Of a stretch of DNA of 63,398 nucleotides, positions 55,095 through 63,398 are shown in pieces. The notes under the pieces were generated by a model. It worked only from the letters and a program-made list of their open reading frames with translations. It was not told where the DNA came from and made no database searches. The stretch comes from an uncultured Woeseiaceae bacterium (lineage in GTDB: Bacteria > Pseudomonadota > Gammaproteobacteria > Steroidobacterales > Woeseiaceae). Position 1 is the stretch's first letter. The number at the start of each line of letters is the position of its first letter. The stretch covers positions 1 through 63,398 of the forward strand of contig CABYDR010000003.1 of the NCBI GenBank assembly GCA_902517795.1, given 5' to 3'. A program made the translations under genes and the position numbers.

Positions 55095-55838
55095 TTAGAT
55101 TTCCCCCTCAAACCTGAATGATCTCTGACCATTTTCATTTACAGTGCCCAAAAAACTTAAAATAGTTCTTACCTGATTGCTCGTATTCTGTTTTGCAGAG
55201 ACAGTCCCATCAATAATATACTTTCCAGATAAAGTTAATGATATTGTTGCTGCAATATCAACTTCACCGGAAATTTCATCTATACTTCCATATATTTCGC
55301 CATTACGTTCAAATAAGTTAATTTTATAACTCCCCAAAATTCTATTGGATATTCCCTTCATTACTAAATTGTTTAATAGTATTTGTCCCTCAAGTTGATT
55401 GATGTCTTTATTATTTAGAGACAAGGACTTTATATTCATGACAATTTCAGTAGAAATACCAAGAAATGGTACAATTATTTCAAATATATCATTTGGAAAA
55501 TTACCTTTAATATCCGTTGCCCTTAAATTATTCATAGAGTCTAAAATGAGATTGAATTTTAACTGACCATTAAATGGATATGTTGATACATCAAAAGTTA
55601 GATTGCCTTTTAATAGTTCGCTTGGAACGATTTTCCATCTTGTCTGTCTGAGATAAATTTGATTGCTACTGATTTCACTTGCACTGCCTTTCCAGACTGT
55701 TCCATTTACACCGTTTACTTTAAGATTATTGTTATTTATTGAATTAATTGCTGTTGAAGCAGGAAACTGCAATATCAACATTAAGAATAATATGAAAAGT
55801 GATATGAGTAACTGTTTTTTTTGTATTCTTAATCTCAT
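55095..55838 (-). CDS. gspN: type II secretion system protein GspN
   Basis: 247-residue inner-membrane protein of the GspN family. One N-terminal membrane helix lies at about 8-30 (LLISLFILFLMLILQFPAS), followed by a beta-rich periplasmic domain containing VNGVNGTVWKGSASEI, a typical GspN segment. GspN is an accessory component and is absent from many type II systems. It overlaps gspM by four bases and ends the cluster. Confidence 0.87.
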   Translation of the reverse strand: MRLRIQKKQLLISLFILFLMLILQFPASTAINSINNNNLKVNGVNGTVWKGSASEISSNQIYLRQTRWKIVPSELLKGNLTFDVSTYPFNGQLKFNLILDSMNNLRATDIKGNFPNDIFEIIVPFLGISTEIVMNIKSLSLNNKDINQLEGQILLNNLVMKGISNRILGSYKINLFERNGEIYGSIDEISGEVDIAATISLTLSGKYIIDGTVSAKQNTSNQVRTILSFLGTVNENGQRSFRFEGEI

Positions 55839-56320
55839 ATTTCTATCAAGGTGATAGTTGCATTTACAAATCCAGGATTATTTGTCTGGGATTCGGATAT
55901 ATTTGCGCCATCTATGTCGATATTATATTGATTGCTAAATTGCACTAAACTTTGAATTAGAGCGTTAAACAACACGTTTTCTAGATCGAGTCTGATCTGA
56001 TTTTCACCAGATGGTTGGCTTCTTTGTAATGTTGATAGCATATTATTTTCTCTCAACACGCGATCTACAATAATAACCATTGACTCACTGTTTTGTTTGA
56101 TGATTGAATTATTAGATTCATTGGATCTGATTTTTTTTAAGTGCTTTATCTCAACAATTGACCATTCTAGTTCAGCGATTCTTTTTTTTAAATTTTGCTG
56201 CTTTTCTATAATGGGGTTAATTATATAAATAGGTGCGACTATTGTTATTAAGACTGTACAGAGAATTAATATCAGTATTTTTTCGCGTTTTTGGAGTTGC
56301 ATAAATCTATTCGTGATCAT
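55835..56320 (-). CDS. gspM: type II secretion system protein GspM
   Basis: 161 aa. A cytoplasmic N-terminus (FMQLQKREKI) is followed by one membrane helix at about 15-34, a periplasmic coiled coil (NLKKRIAELEWSIVEIKHLKK, in parts), and a small ferredoxin-like domain. The N-terminal LQKREKILIL and the position between gspL and gspN identify it; sequence conservation in GspM is otherwise low. It partners GspL in the inner-membrane platform. It overlaps both neighbours by four bases. Confidence 0.85.
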   Translation of the reverse strand: MITNRFMQLQKREKILILILCTVLITIVAPIYIINPIIEKQQNLKKRIAELEWSIVEIKHLKKIRSNESNNSIIKQNSESMVIIVDRVLRENNMLSTLQRSQPSGENQIRLDLENVLFNALIQSLVQFSNQYNIDIDGANISESQTNNPGFVNATITLIEI

Positions 56321-57540
56321 AGATTTACCTGTATTTGAATTCTACTCTCAACTTTACTGTCAGACTGATTGGTTGTTTGGATTATTGCGTTGAGAGAATT
56401 ATTGCTGTTTATATTGGTAATCAATGAATCCAGTGATGTCAAGGTTAATGTAAATACTCTCAAATTAAAACGATTATCATCAAAACTAATTGAAGATAGT
56501 TGAACATTATTCTCTTTTGCAACAGATTCGCTGATTAAATTTAATCCATTCAAAAAAATTGAATTGTTCATGTTTAATTGAGCACCATTCTTGATGGAAT
56601 TTACTATCCTTACGGGGTCATCAACATTAGGTGCACTATTATAGAAATACTTGTATTCATTTAGAAAATAAGCAGACAAATCTGCCTCATAATTAACTAG
56701 CTTATTTGTCGTAAGCACATTATTGATTATTAGTGATAATAGAAGAAAAATAGCAAGGGCAGCAGATTTCCTCCAAGGCTTAAAGACTTTTTCAAATTTG
56801 ATTTTGGGCTTGAAATCTCCTTGAAGAAGGTTTATCTGATCTTGTACGAAGTAATTTTTTATAAATTCCTGAAAAGCGCCTTTTGAAAGTATTTTAGTAT
56901 CTACACTTTTATAAGTATCGGCTAACCCCCTGATTTGCTTAATCAGTGAATCATTATTTTTGGATAGTGAAATTTGTAAATGATTAATATTATTACTTTC
57001 TAATACTTTTATAATAGCGGTTAGCTCCATAATATCCAATGTATATGGTTCTTTAAATCCACATCTGCCATGTGCTTTTGCATCTTCTATGATTAAGTTA
57101 ATTGTATCTTCAGTCATAGAGACGCATGAATTTTCTGATACAACAAAAGATGGACTGATATTAATTTCTTTAAGTTGATTTAAATAATTTTTGAAAAGTT
57201 TTCTATTAATAACATTTACGATTATTGATTCATCAATCTCGGATTTTTTAAATGCAAAATGACAATCATTTATATCACTTGCAATATCATCCTCGAGTGC
57301 GAAGGGGATAGCTTGTTTCAATTTTGCGTTAGATTTGATTGGCAGAGTTAAAGACTTGCTCAGTATTTCTTCACCAGGGAGCATAATAATTACAGTATTA
57401 TTTTTCAACTGATCTGGAATACCATTAAAATCTCCGTACTTGATTGAATCTTTTATCTCACCTTTTTCATTTGCTACGACATATTCACATCGACTTTCAT
57501 TATTATGAAATAATCTTATTATCGTGTAATTCTTTGTCAT
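56317..57540 (-). CDS. gspL: type II secretion system protein GspL
   Basis: 407 aa. The cytoplasmic part (about 1-250) has the actin-like GspL fold, with IIMLPGEEILSKSLTLPI and QAIPFALEDDIASDINDCHFAF (in parts). A membrane helix lies at about 256-273 (AALAIFLLLSLIINNVL), followed by a periplasmic ferredoxin-like domain. GspL recruits the secretion ATPase GspE to the membrane. GspE itself is not encoded in the window. It starts three bases after the gspK stop. Confidence 0.88.
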   Translation of the reverse strand: MTKNYTIIRLFHNNESRCEYVVANEKGEIKDSIKYGDFNGIPDQLKNNTVIIMLPGEEILSKSLTLPIKSNAKLKQAIPFALEDDIASDINDCHFAFKKSEIDESIIVNVINRKLFKNYLNQLKEINISPSFVVSENSCVSMTEDTINLIIEDAKAHGRCGFKEPYTLDIMELTAIIKVLESNNINHLQISLSKNNDSLIKQIRGLADTYKSVDTKILSKGAFQEFIKNYFVQDQINLLQGDFKPKIKFEKVFKPWRKSAALAIFLLLSLIINNVLTTNKLVNYEADLSAYFLNEYKYFYNSAPNVDDPVRIVNSIKNGAQLNMNNSIFLNGLNLISESVAKENNVQLSSISFDDNRFNLRVFTLTLTSLDSLITNINSNNSLNAIIQTTNQSDSKVESRIQIQVNL

Positions 57541-57543
57541 TAT

Positions 57544-58467
57544 CTAAATTGTCCCAAAACTTCTATAAACCGTTGAAGCAGAATTCTGCGATTTTCTCTT
57601 AATCATGCTGTACATTAAAATCGAAATATTATCTATATTTACCAGCAATTTCAGTTGAAAGTAATTTGTTTTGTTTGTCACATTGAGTAAATTATCAGAA
57701 TCAAGTAATGGTTTAAATGTAACTGCAATCTCATCATATCCAGTCCCGCGCCTTTCTTCTATCAGTCTTTTGACTTGAATGTCAGAAATACCATCATCAA
57801 GAGACTTAAGTATCAAAGGTGATGCCGTATTCACATTAATTTTTGAGTTTTCGGGGATTGAGGTCACATAAGGTTCCATTACCTTGTATATTTCTGTATT
57901 AATTGAACTTATAGATAGAAGCTCACTTATGGATATCATTTTTTGATTAGCGGTTCTATAGGCTGGATTTAACTTCATATAAATATCATCTTCTGCACCA
58001 TCGGGATAAGTTGTGTATTGATCGGAATCAATCCAGTCAATTATCGCATTTGCAATTATAGGATTAAGATCAAGATTTGAGAGCACACGCTCAAAAAATT
58101 TAAGTTGATTTTGATCTATCTCACCATTTTGTTTGACTAAATTATTGATGTTAAAGTTGCCCTGAAGATCATATATCTCTCCTTTAATCGATCCGCCATC
58201 AATTGGTAGATTTGGCAATTGCCTTGACCAGAATTCACCTAAATGGTCAGATTCTGAAATCTTGGCATCCTGAATCAACAGCTCTTTAACCCAGCTCTCT
58301 ACTCCTATTGCAACTTGAATTGCTTGATCTCTGTTTATATTCGATATGGTTTTTCTTGTATTTAATGTATTCTCCCACAGAAGATTAATGGTTATTAGGC
58401 TCACAATAGCGACGATCATCATTGCTGTTATCATTGCTACACCACTATTTTTTTTGTTTTTTAACAT
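57544..58467 (-). CDS. gspK: type II secretion minor pseudopilin GspK
   Basis: 307-residue minor pseudopilin that caps the pseudopilus tip. The prepilin peptidase site is KNSG-VAMITAMMIVA near residue 8; as in other GspK proteins the usual +5 glutamate is missing. The large helical domain follows, with FNINNLV, AIIDWIDSDQYTTYPDGAEDD (in parts) and the NVNTASPLILKSL helix-hairpin-helix-like segment. Its stop abuts the next gene with almost no spacing. Confidence 0.9.
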   Translation of the reverse strand: MLKNKKNSGVAMITAMMIVAIVSLITINLLWENTLNTRKTISNINRDQAIQVAIGVESWVKELLIQDAKISESDHLGEFWSRQLPNLPIDGGSIKGEIYDLQGNFNINNLVKQNGEIDQNQLKFFERVLSNLDLNPIIANAIIDWIDSDQYTTYPDGAEDDIYMKLNPAYRTANQKMISISELLSISSINTEIYKVMEPYVTSIPENSKINVNTASPLILKSLDDGISDIQVKRLIEERRGTGYDEIAVTFKPLLDSDNLLNVTNKTNYFQLKLLVNIDNISILMYSMIKRKSQNSASTVYRSFGTI

Positions 58468-59078
58468 TATGTATTAATTTCAATGGTACGCTCTATTTCA
58501 CCAATATCGCCAAAAGTTATAGAAATTCTAATTGCTTTTGGAAGGGCGCGTAATCCTTCTTCCTGTGTCATATCAATAGGAGGCCACTGATCAGTCCATT
58601 CATTATTATTTTTTAAGAATAACAATTGTAATTTATCAATTCCGTCAAATAACTCATTCTGTATTAACTCATTACTGTATGTTTTATCTAATACATTCCA
58701 GTGATATCTGATTAACTGAGAATCAATAAGATCATAAGCTACTCTTTGGATCGATCCTCTTTTCATGCCCAATCGATTTGGCCAGCCATGTCTTGAAAAT
58801 TCAATTAGATATCCATTAGCACGATTTGATGTTATAGCACCTATTTGTGTATTACCTATCTCACTCCTTATGGGTCTTTTTGCTAATTGGATGTAATCTT
58901 GATCAATTTGACTGAAACCCCTTTGCAATGATTGCATTCTAGTATTCAGTTTTTCAATTTTTTCAGAGGAAATGATAGTTTGATTTAAAGTGCCATACGC
59001 AAAGGCAGACAGAATAGAAAAAATAGAAATTGCAACAAGGACCTCAATGAGCGTGAAACCTTTTTCTGTATTATTCAT
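58467..59078 (-). CDS. gspJ: type II secretion minor pseudopilin GspJ
   Basis: 203 aa, with type IV prepilin leader TEKG-FTLIEVLVAISIFSILS. The periplasmic domain contains RGFSQIDQDYIQLAKRPI and RVAYDLIDSQLIRYHWNVLD, both typical of GspJ. It shares one base with gspK and overlaps gspI by eight bases, consistent with the tight minor-pseudopilin cluster. Confidence 0.92.
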   Translation of the reverse strand: MNNTEKGFTLIEVLVAISIFSILSAFAYGTLNQTIISSEKIEKLNTRMQSLQRGFSQIDQDYIQLAKRPIRSEIGNTQIGAITSNRANGYLIEFSRHGWPNRLGMKRGSIQRVAYDLIDSQLIRYHWNVLDKTYSNELIQNELFDGIDKLQLLFLKNNNEWTDQWPPIDMTQEEGLRALPKAIRISITFGDIGEIERTIEINT

Positions 59079-59508
59079 TTTCTATTTCATCACCATCAAA
59101 GATAAAACCAACAATTGATCTAGAGGGCAGATTATCACCAAGAAGTGAAACAGAAACATCCAATCGATAGAATTTATCAACAGTTGTTTTTGAGGTAATT
59201 GTTTCCCATTCCCAATCATAATTTGCAAATCTTAGCGTGCCTTTTCTTAAACCTACTGAGACTTTATTTTTAAATAAACGTTCCTCGGCCAATTGATTTT
59301 GAGCAATCCAATTTGAAAACATTCTTTTTTGAATTAACTCTGTCCTTATTATATCTTGTGTTGATACAGCAATTAGTGCGCCAAGAGAGACAGCTACGAC
59401 CGTCAACGCAACGAGAACCTCTATTAGTGTAAATCCAGAATGCTTTTTTTCTAAATTTAAAATGCGTGTAACCTCATTTTTATAATTCTTTGGTAGTGAT
59501 GGAGCCAT
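59071..59508 (-). CDS. gspI: type II secretion minor pseudopilin GspI
   Basis: 145 aa from ATG 59508, preferred over the TTG at 59523. The long basic leader precedes the cleavage site KKHSG-FTLIEVLVALTVVAVSLGAL. The mature domain has NWIAQNQLAEERL and the DWEWET segment expected for GspI. The start lies 28 bases inside the 3' end of gspH, a longer overlap than elsewhere in this cluster. Confidence 0.9.
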   Translation of the reverse strand: MAPSLPKNYKNEVTRILNLEKKHSGFTLIEVLVALTVVAVSLGALIAVSTQDIIRTELIQKRMFSNWIAQNQLAEERLFKNKVSVGLRKGTLRFANYDWEWETITSKTTVDKFYRLDVSVSLLGDNLPSRSIVGFIFDGDEIENE

Positions 59509-60022
59509 TAATTTTTGCTTCAATTATTAACTCAGCGTTTTCACCAGTTAATGTGATTAAAAATGGACTGATTTCTCCGCTTGAAAATAGAATAATATGG
59601 GGAAAAAGACTTTGTAATTTATTTTCTTTTTTACTCTTGATCTTAATTTCATTATTTTCAAGCTTAATCTCAAAATTAATCTCTTCTGAGAAATATCTCT
59701 CTCTGAAAATATGATCGTTTTCTCTTGTGTTCCATGTCTCTAAGAATGGATCAAAGTCCAAAAACCGATAACCCCTTTGCATGAACTCTACCCCAATTTC
59801 CCTACCTTGTAATACTGATTCATCACTTGCCATCTGAATTAATGATTGAAGTTTGCTGGATTCATTCTTCAATCTCTGGTCTGAAGGGGGGTTAAATAAT
59901 ATCAAGGACATCGCGGTGATAACAGCAATGATCGCTATAGTCACCAGTATTTCTATGAGTGTAAAGCCACGCTCGAGTTTATTGATACCGCTATAAATTT
60001 TTATTTGTAACTTCTTGTGCAT
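59480..60022 (-). CDS. gspH: type II secretion minor pseudopilin GspH
   Basis: 180 aa. Prepilin leader ERG-FTLIEILVTIAIIAVITAM near residue 18, then LQSLIQMASDESVLQGREIGVEF (in parts) and YRFLDFDP, which match GspH. It follows gspG by nine bases. Confidence 0.9.
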   Translation of the reverse strand: MHKKLQIKIYSGINKLERGFTLIEILVTIAIIAVITAMSLILFNPPSDQRLKNESSKLQSLIQMASDESVLQGREIGVEFMQRGYRFLDFDPFLETWNTRENDHIFRERYFSEEINFEIKLENNEIKIKSKKENKLQSLFPHIILFSSGEISPFLITLTGENAELIIEAKINGSITTKEL

Positions 60023-60031
60023 AAGAAGTGA

Positions 60032-60457
60032 TCAGTTCATCCAGTTACCAATATCAGCATCTTCTCCTTCACCACCCAGAACACCATCTCTGCCATACGT
60101 AAAAATATCAAATTCGCCATTAATTCCTGGATACATATATTGATATTTGTTTCCCCATGGATCATCAGGAACCCTGTCCAGATATGGACCTTTCCAGTTT
60201 CTTGCAGATTGACCTAAGGGTTTACTAACGAGTGCGTTAATGCCTTGCTCGGTGGCAGGATAATTAAAATTATCTAAACGATACATTCTCAAAGCGCTTT
60301 CAAGACTCCTTATGGTTTGCTTAGCAGCGGTGATTTGAGCATCTCCAACTCGACCGATAAAATTAGGAGCAACGATGGCTATTAACGTGCCAAGTATGAT
60401 CACAACCACCATAATTTCAATCAGTGTGAAGCCCTTATTTTTTTTGGATCTTTTCAT
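60032..60457 (-). CDS. gspG: type II secretion major pseudopilin GspG
   Basis: 141-residue major subunit of the pseudopilus. Leader NKG-FTLIEIMVVVIILGTLIAI near residue 8, then LESALRMYRLDNFNYPATEQGINALV (in parts) and a C-terminal calcium-binding loop with DPWGNKYQYMYPG and FDIFTYGRDG. It is first in the minus-strand gspGHIJKLMN cluster and divergent from fabD, with 136 bases between the starts. gspC, D, E and F are not in the window. Confidence 0.96.
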   Translation of the reverse strand: MKRSKKNKGFTLIEIMVVVIILGTLIAIVAPNFIGRVGDAQITAAKQTIRSLESALRMYRLDNFNYPATEQGINALVSKPLGQSARNWKGPYLDRVPDDPWGNKYQYMYPGINGEFDIFTYGRDGVLGGEGEDADIGNWMN

Positions 60458-60593
60458 TTAGCTTCCAATATTTAATTATCATTTAAAATAATATCCAAGA
60501 TAGACTCTCAAAGAAAGTACAGATGTATTAATTATGTTAAAATTTTATCTAAATCATATATACAAATTATTTCAAAATTATTTCAGAGGTTAA

Positions 60594-61541
60594 ATGGTGT
60601 TCGCTGCAATTTTTCCAGGACAAGGTTCACAATCGGTAGGTATGATGCAGGAGCTATACCAATCATCGTCAACAATTCAAAATATATACGAACAAGCATC
60701 ATCACTTCTTGGATATGATCTCTGGAAATTAACATCCTTAGATGACAACAATGAGTTAAGCAGCACTGTATACACGCAACCTGCAATGCTTGTTGCAGGC
60801 ATCGCTTCTTGGAATCATTATATTGATAATTTTGATATCAAACCTTCCTATATGGCAGGGCATAGTCTGGGTGAATATACAGCCCTTGTGTGTAGTGGTG
60901 CGATTGATTTTAACGATGCATTATCTATAGTAAAAACCAGAGCAGAGTTAATGCAAAATGCTGTTCCTGATGGTGATGGTGCAATGGCAGCAATTATTGG
61001 CCTTGAAGATAAAAAGGTAATTGAATTATGTGATCGGTATAAAGGCAATAATATTGTTGATGCAGTTAACTTTAATGCACCAGGTCAGGTTGTTATTGCA
61101 GGAGAAAAAAAAGGAATAGATAAAATTTTAGAGAATGCAAAAGATTTTGGCGCTAAAATGGCTTTACTTCTCAATGTCAGTGTCCCTTCACATTGCAGTT
61201 TGATGGATAGCGTGGCAAGCGAACTAAAAGAAAAACTAAATTCAATTAAGATTAATGAGACTAAAATACCGGTATTGAATAATTTAGAGGCATCAGTTTA
61301 CAAGAATGCATTGCACATATTAGATGGGCTATCTAATCAAGTTAGAAAACCAGTCAAATGGACGCAGACAATCCAATACCTTGTTGAACAGAATATTAAT
61401 ATTCACATAGAATTCGGGCCAGGCGGTGTCTTGACTGGACTAAACAAAAGAATTGACCGTTCTCTACAATCCATAAAATACGACTCTCCCGATTCTATGA
61501 AATTAATCAATAAAACATTTTGTGAGAAGGAAACGCTATGA
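60594..61541 (+). CDS. fabD: malonyl CoA-acyl carrier protein transacylase
   Basis: Moves malonyl groups from CoA to ACP for fatty acid synthesis. The 315 aa start FAAIFPGQGSQSVGMM; the nucleophile is Ser91 in MAGHSLGEYTAL and the catalytic histidine is in NVSVPSHCSLMD near residue 200. AGAGG lies four bases before the ATG. It overlaps fabG by four bases. fabH, plsX and rpmF, the common upstream neighbours, are replaced here by the divergent gsp cluster. Confidence 0.97.
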   Translation: MVFAAIFPGQGSQSVGMMQELYQSSSTIQNIYEQASSLLGYDLWKLTSLDDNNELSSTVYTQPAMLVAGIASWNHYIDNFDIKPSYMAGHSLGEYTALVCSGAIDFNDALSIVKTRAELMQNAVPDGDGAMAAIIGLEDKKVIELCDRYKGNNIVDAVNFNAPGQVVIAGEKKGIDKILENAKDFGAKMALLLNVSVPSHCSLMDSVASELKEKLNSIKINETKIPVLNNLEASVYKNALHILDGLSNQVRKPVKWTQTIQYLVEQNINIHIEFGPGGVLTGLNKRIDRSLQSIKYDSPDSMKLINKTFCEKETL

Positions 61542-62290
61542 GTATTTTTTCTAAAGATATCCTTAATGACAAGATAGCCATTGTGACAGGTGCATCCAGG
61601 GGCATTGGAAGTGATATTGCAATAGCACTATCTGAGTCAGGAGCTTATGTTGTGGGAACAGCTACCTCACAGACTGGCGCCGATAAAATAAAAGAGACTC
61701 TTCAGGATAAAGGTGAAGGTAGAGTGCTTGATGTAAATGATGCAAAAGAAATAACTGAATTAGTTGATGATGTAAACAAAAAACATAATGGTATCCATAT
61801 TCTTGTCAATAATGCCGGTATAACTAAAGATAATTTGTTAATAAGAATGAAAGATGATGAGTGGAATGATGTTTTAGATACAAACCTAAAAGGGACTTTT
61901 AAAATTTGCAAATCTACTATTAAAATTATGATGAAGCAAAGATATGGCAGGGTTATAAATATCAGCTCTGTTGTAGCCATATCTGGAAATCCAGGACAAA
62001 CAAATTATGCTGCAAGCAAAGCAGGTATTATCGGATTCACAAAATCCTTAGCAAAAGAGGTTGCATCACGCAATATTACGGTAAATTGCATTGCTCCAGG
62101 ATTTATTGCAACAGATATGACAGATCATCTTTCAGACGATATTCAATCATCTTTAATGAGTGGCATACCATTAAAAAGATTAGGTAAATTGAGAGAAATA
62201 AGCAATTCTGTCGTATTTTTAGTATCAGAAGGGGGATCCTACATTACCGGTGAGACAATCAATATTAATGGCGGTATGTTAATGAATTAG
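61538..62290 (+). CDS. fabG: 3-oxoacyl-ACP reductase
   Basis: NADPH-dependent short-chain reductase of the fatty acid cycle (250 aa). TGASRGIG lies at residues 17-24, NNAG near 91, and the catalytic residues are Ser144, Tyr157 and Lys161 (NISSVVAIS and NYAASKAG). The C-terminal GFIATDMT and ETININGGM are typical. It is translationally coupled to fabD; acpP follows after 146 bases. Confidence 0.96.
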   Translation: MSIFSKDILNDKIAIVTGASRGIGSDIAIALSESGAYVVGTATSQTGADKIKETLQDKGEGRVLDVNDAKEITELVDDVNKKHNGIHILVNNAGITKDNLLIRMKDDEWNDVLDTNLKGTFKICKSTIKIMMKQRYGRVINISSVVAISGNPGQTNYAASKAGIIGFTKSLAKEVASRNITVNCIAPGFIATDMTDHLSDDIQSSLMSGIPLKRLGKLREISNSVVFLVSEGGSYITGETININGGMLMN

Positions 62291-62319
62291 TAGAATGATT
62301 CGTAACTTTACCTTATAAT
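62291..62319 (+). promoter_or_regulatory. possible acpP promoter
   Basis: A perfect TATAAT (62314-62319) lies 17 bases after a weak -35 candidate TAGAAT (62291-62296) in the fabG-acpP gap. acpP commonly has its own strong promoter, which fits the position, but the -35 match is only 3 of 6. Confidence 0.35.
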
Positions 62320-62436
62320 CACGCACCATTAATAATTTGACTAGATAATAATAATTAATGATTTAAATTTTTGATCAATAGGAACTTCAGATAATGTAGT
62401 TTAGGTTTGATGATATTGATCCTTAAGGAGATAAAA

Positions 62437-62673
62437 ATGAGTAATATTGAACAGCAAGTCAAAAGTATTGTTGCAGAACAACTCGGTGTAAAAGAAGAAG
62501 AAGTTACAAATGAAGCATCTTTTGTAGATGATCTTGGAGCTGATTCTCTAGATACGGTTGAACTGGTGATGGCTCTTGAAGAGGAGTTTGATACTGAAAT
62601 TCCCGATGAAGAAGCAGAAAAAATAACTACAGTTCAACAAGCAATTGACTTTGTGAATTCAAAAAGTCAGTAA
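62437..62673 (+). CDS. acpP: acyl carrier protein
   Basis: 78-residue acidic carrier protein. The phosphopantetheine attachment serine is Ser37 in [19 protein letters not shown] (in parts). ATG 62437 follows AAGGAG (62425-62430) and matches the E. coli start (MS-IEQ-VK). The longer in-frame extension beginning at 62407 is not supported. An intrinsic terminator follows directly, and fabF, the usual next gene, is absent. Confidence 0.97.
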   Translation: MSNIEQQVKSIVAEQLGVKEEEVTNEASFVDDLGADSLDTVELVMALEEEFDTEIPDEEAEKITTVQQAIDFVNSKSQ

Positions 62674-62696
62674 TACATAATCATTTCATAATATAT

Positions 62697-62726
62697 AAAA
62701 ACGTCTCTTCATGAGACGTTTTTTTT
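62697..62726 (+). terminator. intrinsic terminator after acpP
   Basis: ACGTCTC (62701-62707), a TTCAT loop, and GAGACGT (62713-62719), followed by a run of Ts to 62726, with As before the stem to pair with them. It is the cleanest rho-independent terminator in the window. Confidence 0.93.
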
Positions 62727-62785
62727 GAACAAAATCTTTTAACTTATTCGTCAATTACAAATTAATAAAATGATATGATGATTTT

Positions 62786-63398
62786 GTGAAACCTATTATC
62801 AATACAAGAATATTATTTTTTTTCATCGTAATTATTTCTTTGTGCCTGTATTTGCCATATTTAAACCTTCAGCAAAAAGTTGATATAGAGGGTGAATCAA
62901 TTCTTTTTGATATTAATCAGGGCGATAGTTTCGGAAAAACTCTGAATAATTTGAAGAATAAAAAAATAATTTCCAATACAAATTGGATATATCTGTATAT
63001 AAGACTATTTAATAAAAGCAATCAGATTAAAGCAGGTGAATATTTAATCTTAAAAGAAGATTCGTATCTAGATGTTATTGATCAATTTATCTCAGGAAAA
63101 GTTCATCTTCATCCATTTACAATTATTGAAGGATGGACGTTAACGGATTTGAATAACGCGATATTGAATTCATCATTTATAAAAAAAAGTAATAAATTGC
63201 TAGATCACAATAAGTTCACAGACAAATTTCATTTAGGCAGTTCAGAAATTACTTCTGAGGGATTATTTCTACCTGAGACTTACTTTATAGCCAAAGGAAC
63301 AACCCCAGAAATGTTGTATGATATGGCTCATAAAATGTTGATGGGGGAATTAAATAATCAATGGGATAATAGAGCTCCTAGCTTACCCTTAAAGTCAC
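62786..63398 (+). CDS. mltG: MltG (YceG) endolytic murein transglycosylase, 3' end cut by window
   Basis: The frame is open from GTG 62786 to the end of the window (204 codons); an in-frame TGA at 62771 excludes earlier starts. One membrane helix spans about residues 8-26 (RILFFFIVIISLCLYLPYL). A LysM-like region follows (GDSFGKTLNNLKNKKIIS, then IRLF and IKAGEY), then the YceG core with FTIIEGWTLTDL and EGLFLPETYFIAKGTTPEML, ending near NQWDNRAPSLPLK. MltG cuts nascent glycan strands at the inner membrane. In E. coli the order is acpP-fabF-pabC-mltG; here mltG follows acpP directly. The catalytic glutamate region lies beyond the window. Confidence 0.9.
   Translation, partial: MKPIINTRILFFFIVIISLCLYLPYLNLQQKVDIEGESILFDINQGDSFGKTLNNLKNKKIISNTNWIYLYIRLFNKSNQIKAGEYLILKEDSYLDVIDQFISGKVHLHPFTIIEGWTLTDLNNAILNSSFIKKSNKLLDHNKFTDKFHLGSSEITSEGLFLPETYFIAKGTTPEMLYDMAHKMLMGELNNQWDNRAPSLPLKS

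Noticed and set aside
1-63398. CRISPR arrays, insertion sequences, prophage or integrase genes, att sites
   Set aside because: No regularly spaced repeats, no transposase or integrase motifs, and no tRNA-flanking direct repeats were seen; all three tRNA genes sit in conserved housekeeping context.

Overview
This window is an ordinary but compact stretch of an AT-rich gammaproteobacterial chromosome. The evidence is conserved local gene order (ubiG-HAD phosphatase-yciK beside gyrA; serC-pheA-aroA-cmk-rpsA-ihfB-lapA-lapB; infC-rpmI-rplT-pheS-pheT-ihfA-merR; fabD-fabG-acpP), very short or overlapping gene junctions, and no transposase, phage gene or CRISPR array. Base composition, streamlining and a TonB2-type transport operon suggest an uncultured marine lineage such as SAR86 or a similar oligotroph. 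That placement is inference, not proof.

Layout. 1-5 kb: the 3' end of scpB and rluB on +, converging on a minus-strand set ubiG-mupP/gph-rmuC-yciK. 5-17 kb: gyrA, serC, a serA-like gene, pheA, aroA, cmk, rpsA, ihfB, lapA and lapB, all on +. 17-20 kb: tRNA-Asn and an aspC-type aminotransferase split by a one-base frameshift (minus), then uvrB (+). 20-26.7 kb: tRNA-Val, infC-rpmI-rplT-pheS-pheT-ihfA-merR, tRNA-Pro and a threonine dehydratase-like gene. 26.8-37.5 kb: ilvD and a lysA-like gene on +, converging on the minus-strand operon ilvC-leuA-ilvE-leuC-leuD-leuB-hisC. That operon is preceded by a previously unlisted branched-chain-rich leader peptide and an intrinsic terminator, a classic attenuator layout. 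37.7-47 kb: an acyl-CoA dehydrogenase, a six-gene TonB energising operon (DUF3450, TtpC-like, ExbB, ExbD, TonB, TPR), a [2Fe-2S] ferredoxin, a peroxiredoxin and etfBA. 47-55 kb: sseA, a family III CoA-transferase and an AddB/AddA-like nuclease-helicase pair. 55-60.5 kb: type II secretion genes gspG-H-I-J-K-L-M-N on the minus strand. 60.6-63.4 kb: fabD, fabG, acpP with a clear terminator, then a truncated mltG.

How the genes work together. The window holds most steps of leucine/valine synthesis, serine synthesis from 3-phosphoglycerate, and the chorismate-to-phenylpyruvate steps, plus core translation genes. It also has an energised outer-membrane uptake system and the pseudopilin/assembly half of a type II secretion system.

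The most useful observations beyond routine annotation are the ilv/leu attenuator, cmk with no canonical start codon (AUA or AUC after a good Shine-Dalgarno), infC starting at AUC, the aspC frameshift at an A8 tract, a free-standing LysA that resembles the decarboxylase half of aspartokinase-DAP decarboxylase fusions, and the absence of fabF between acpP and mltG. No clearly new multi-gene system was found.
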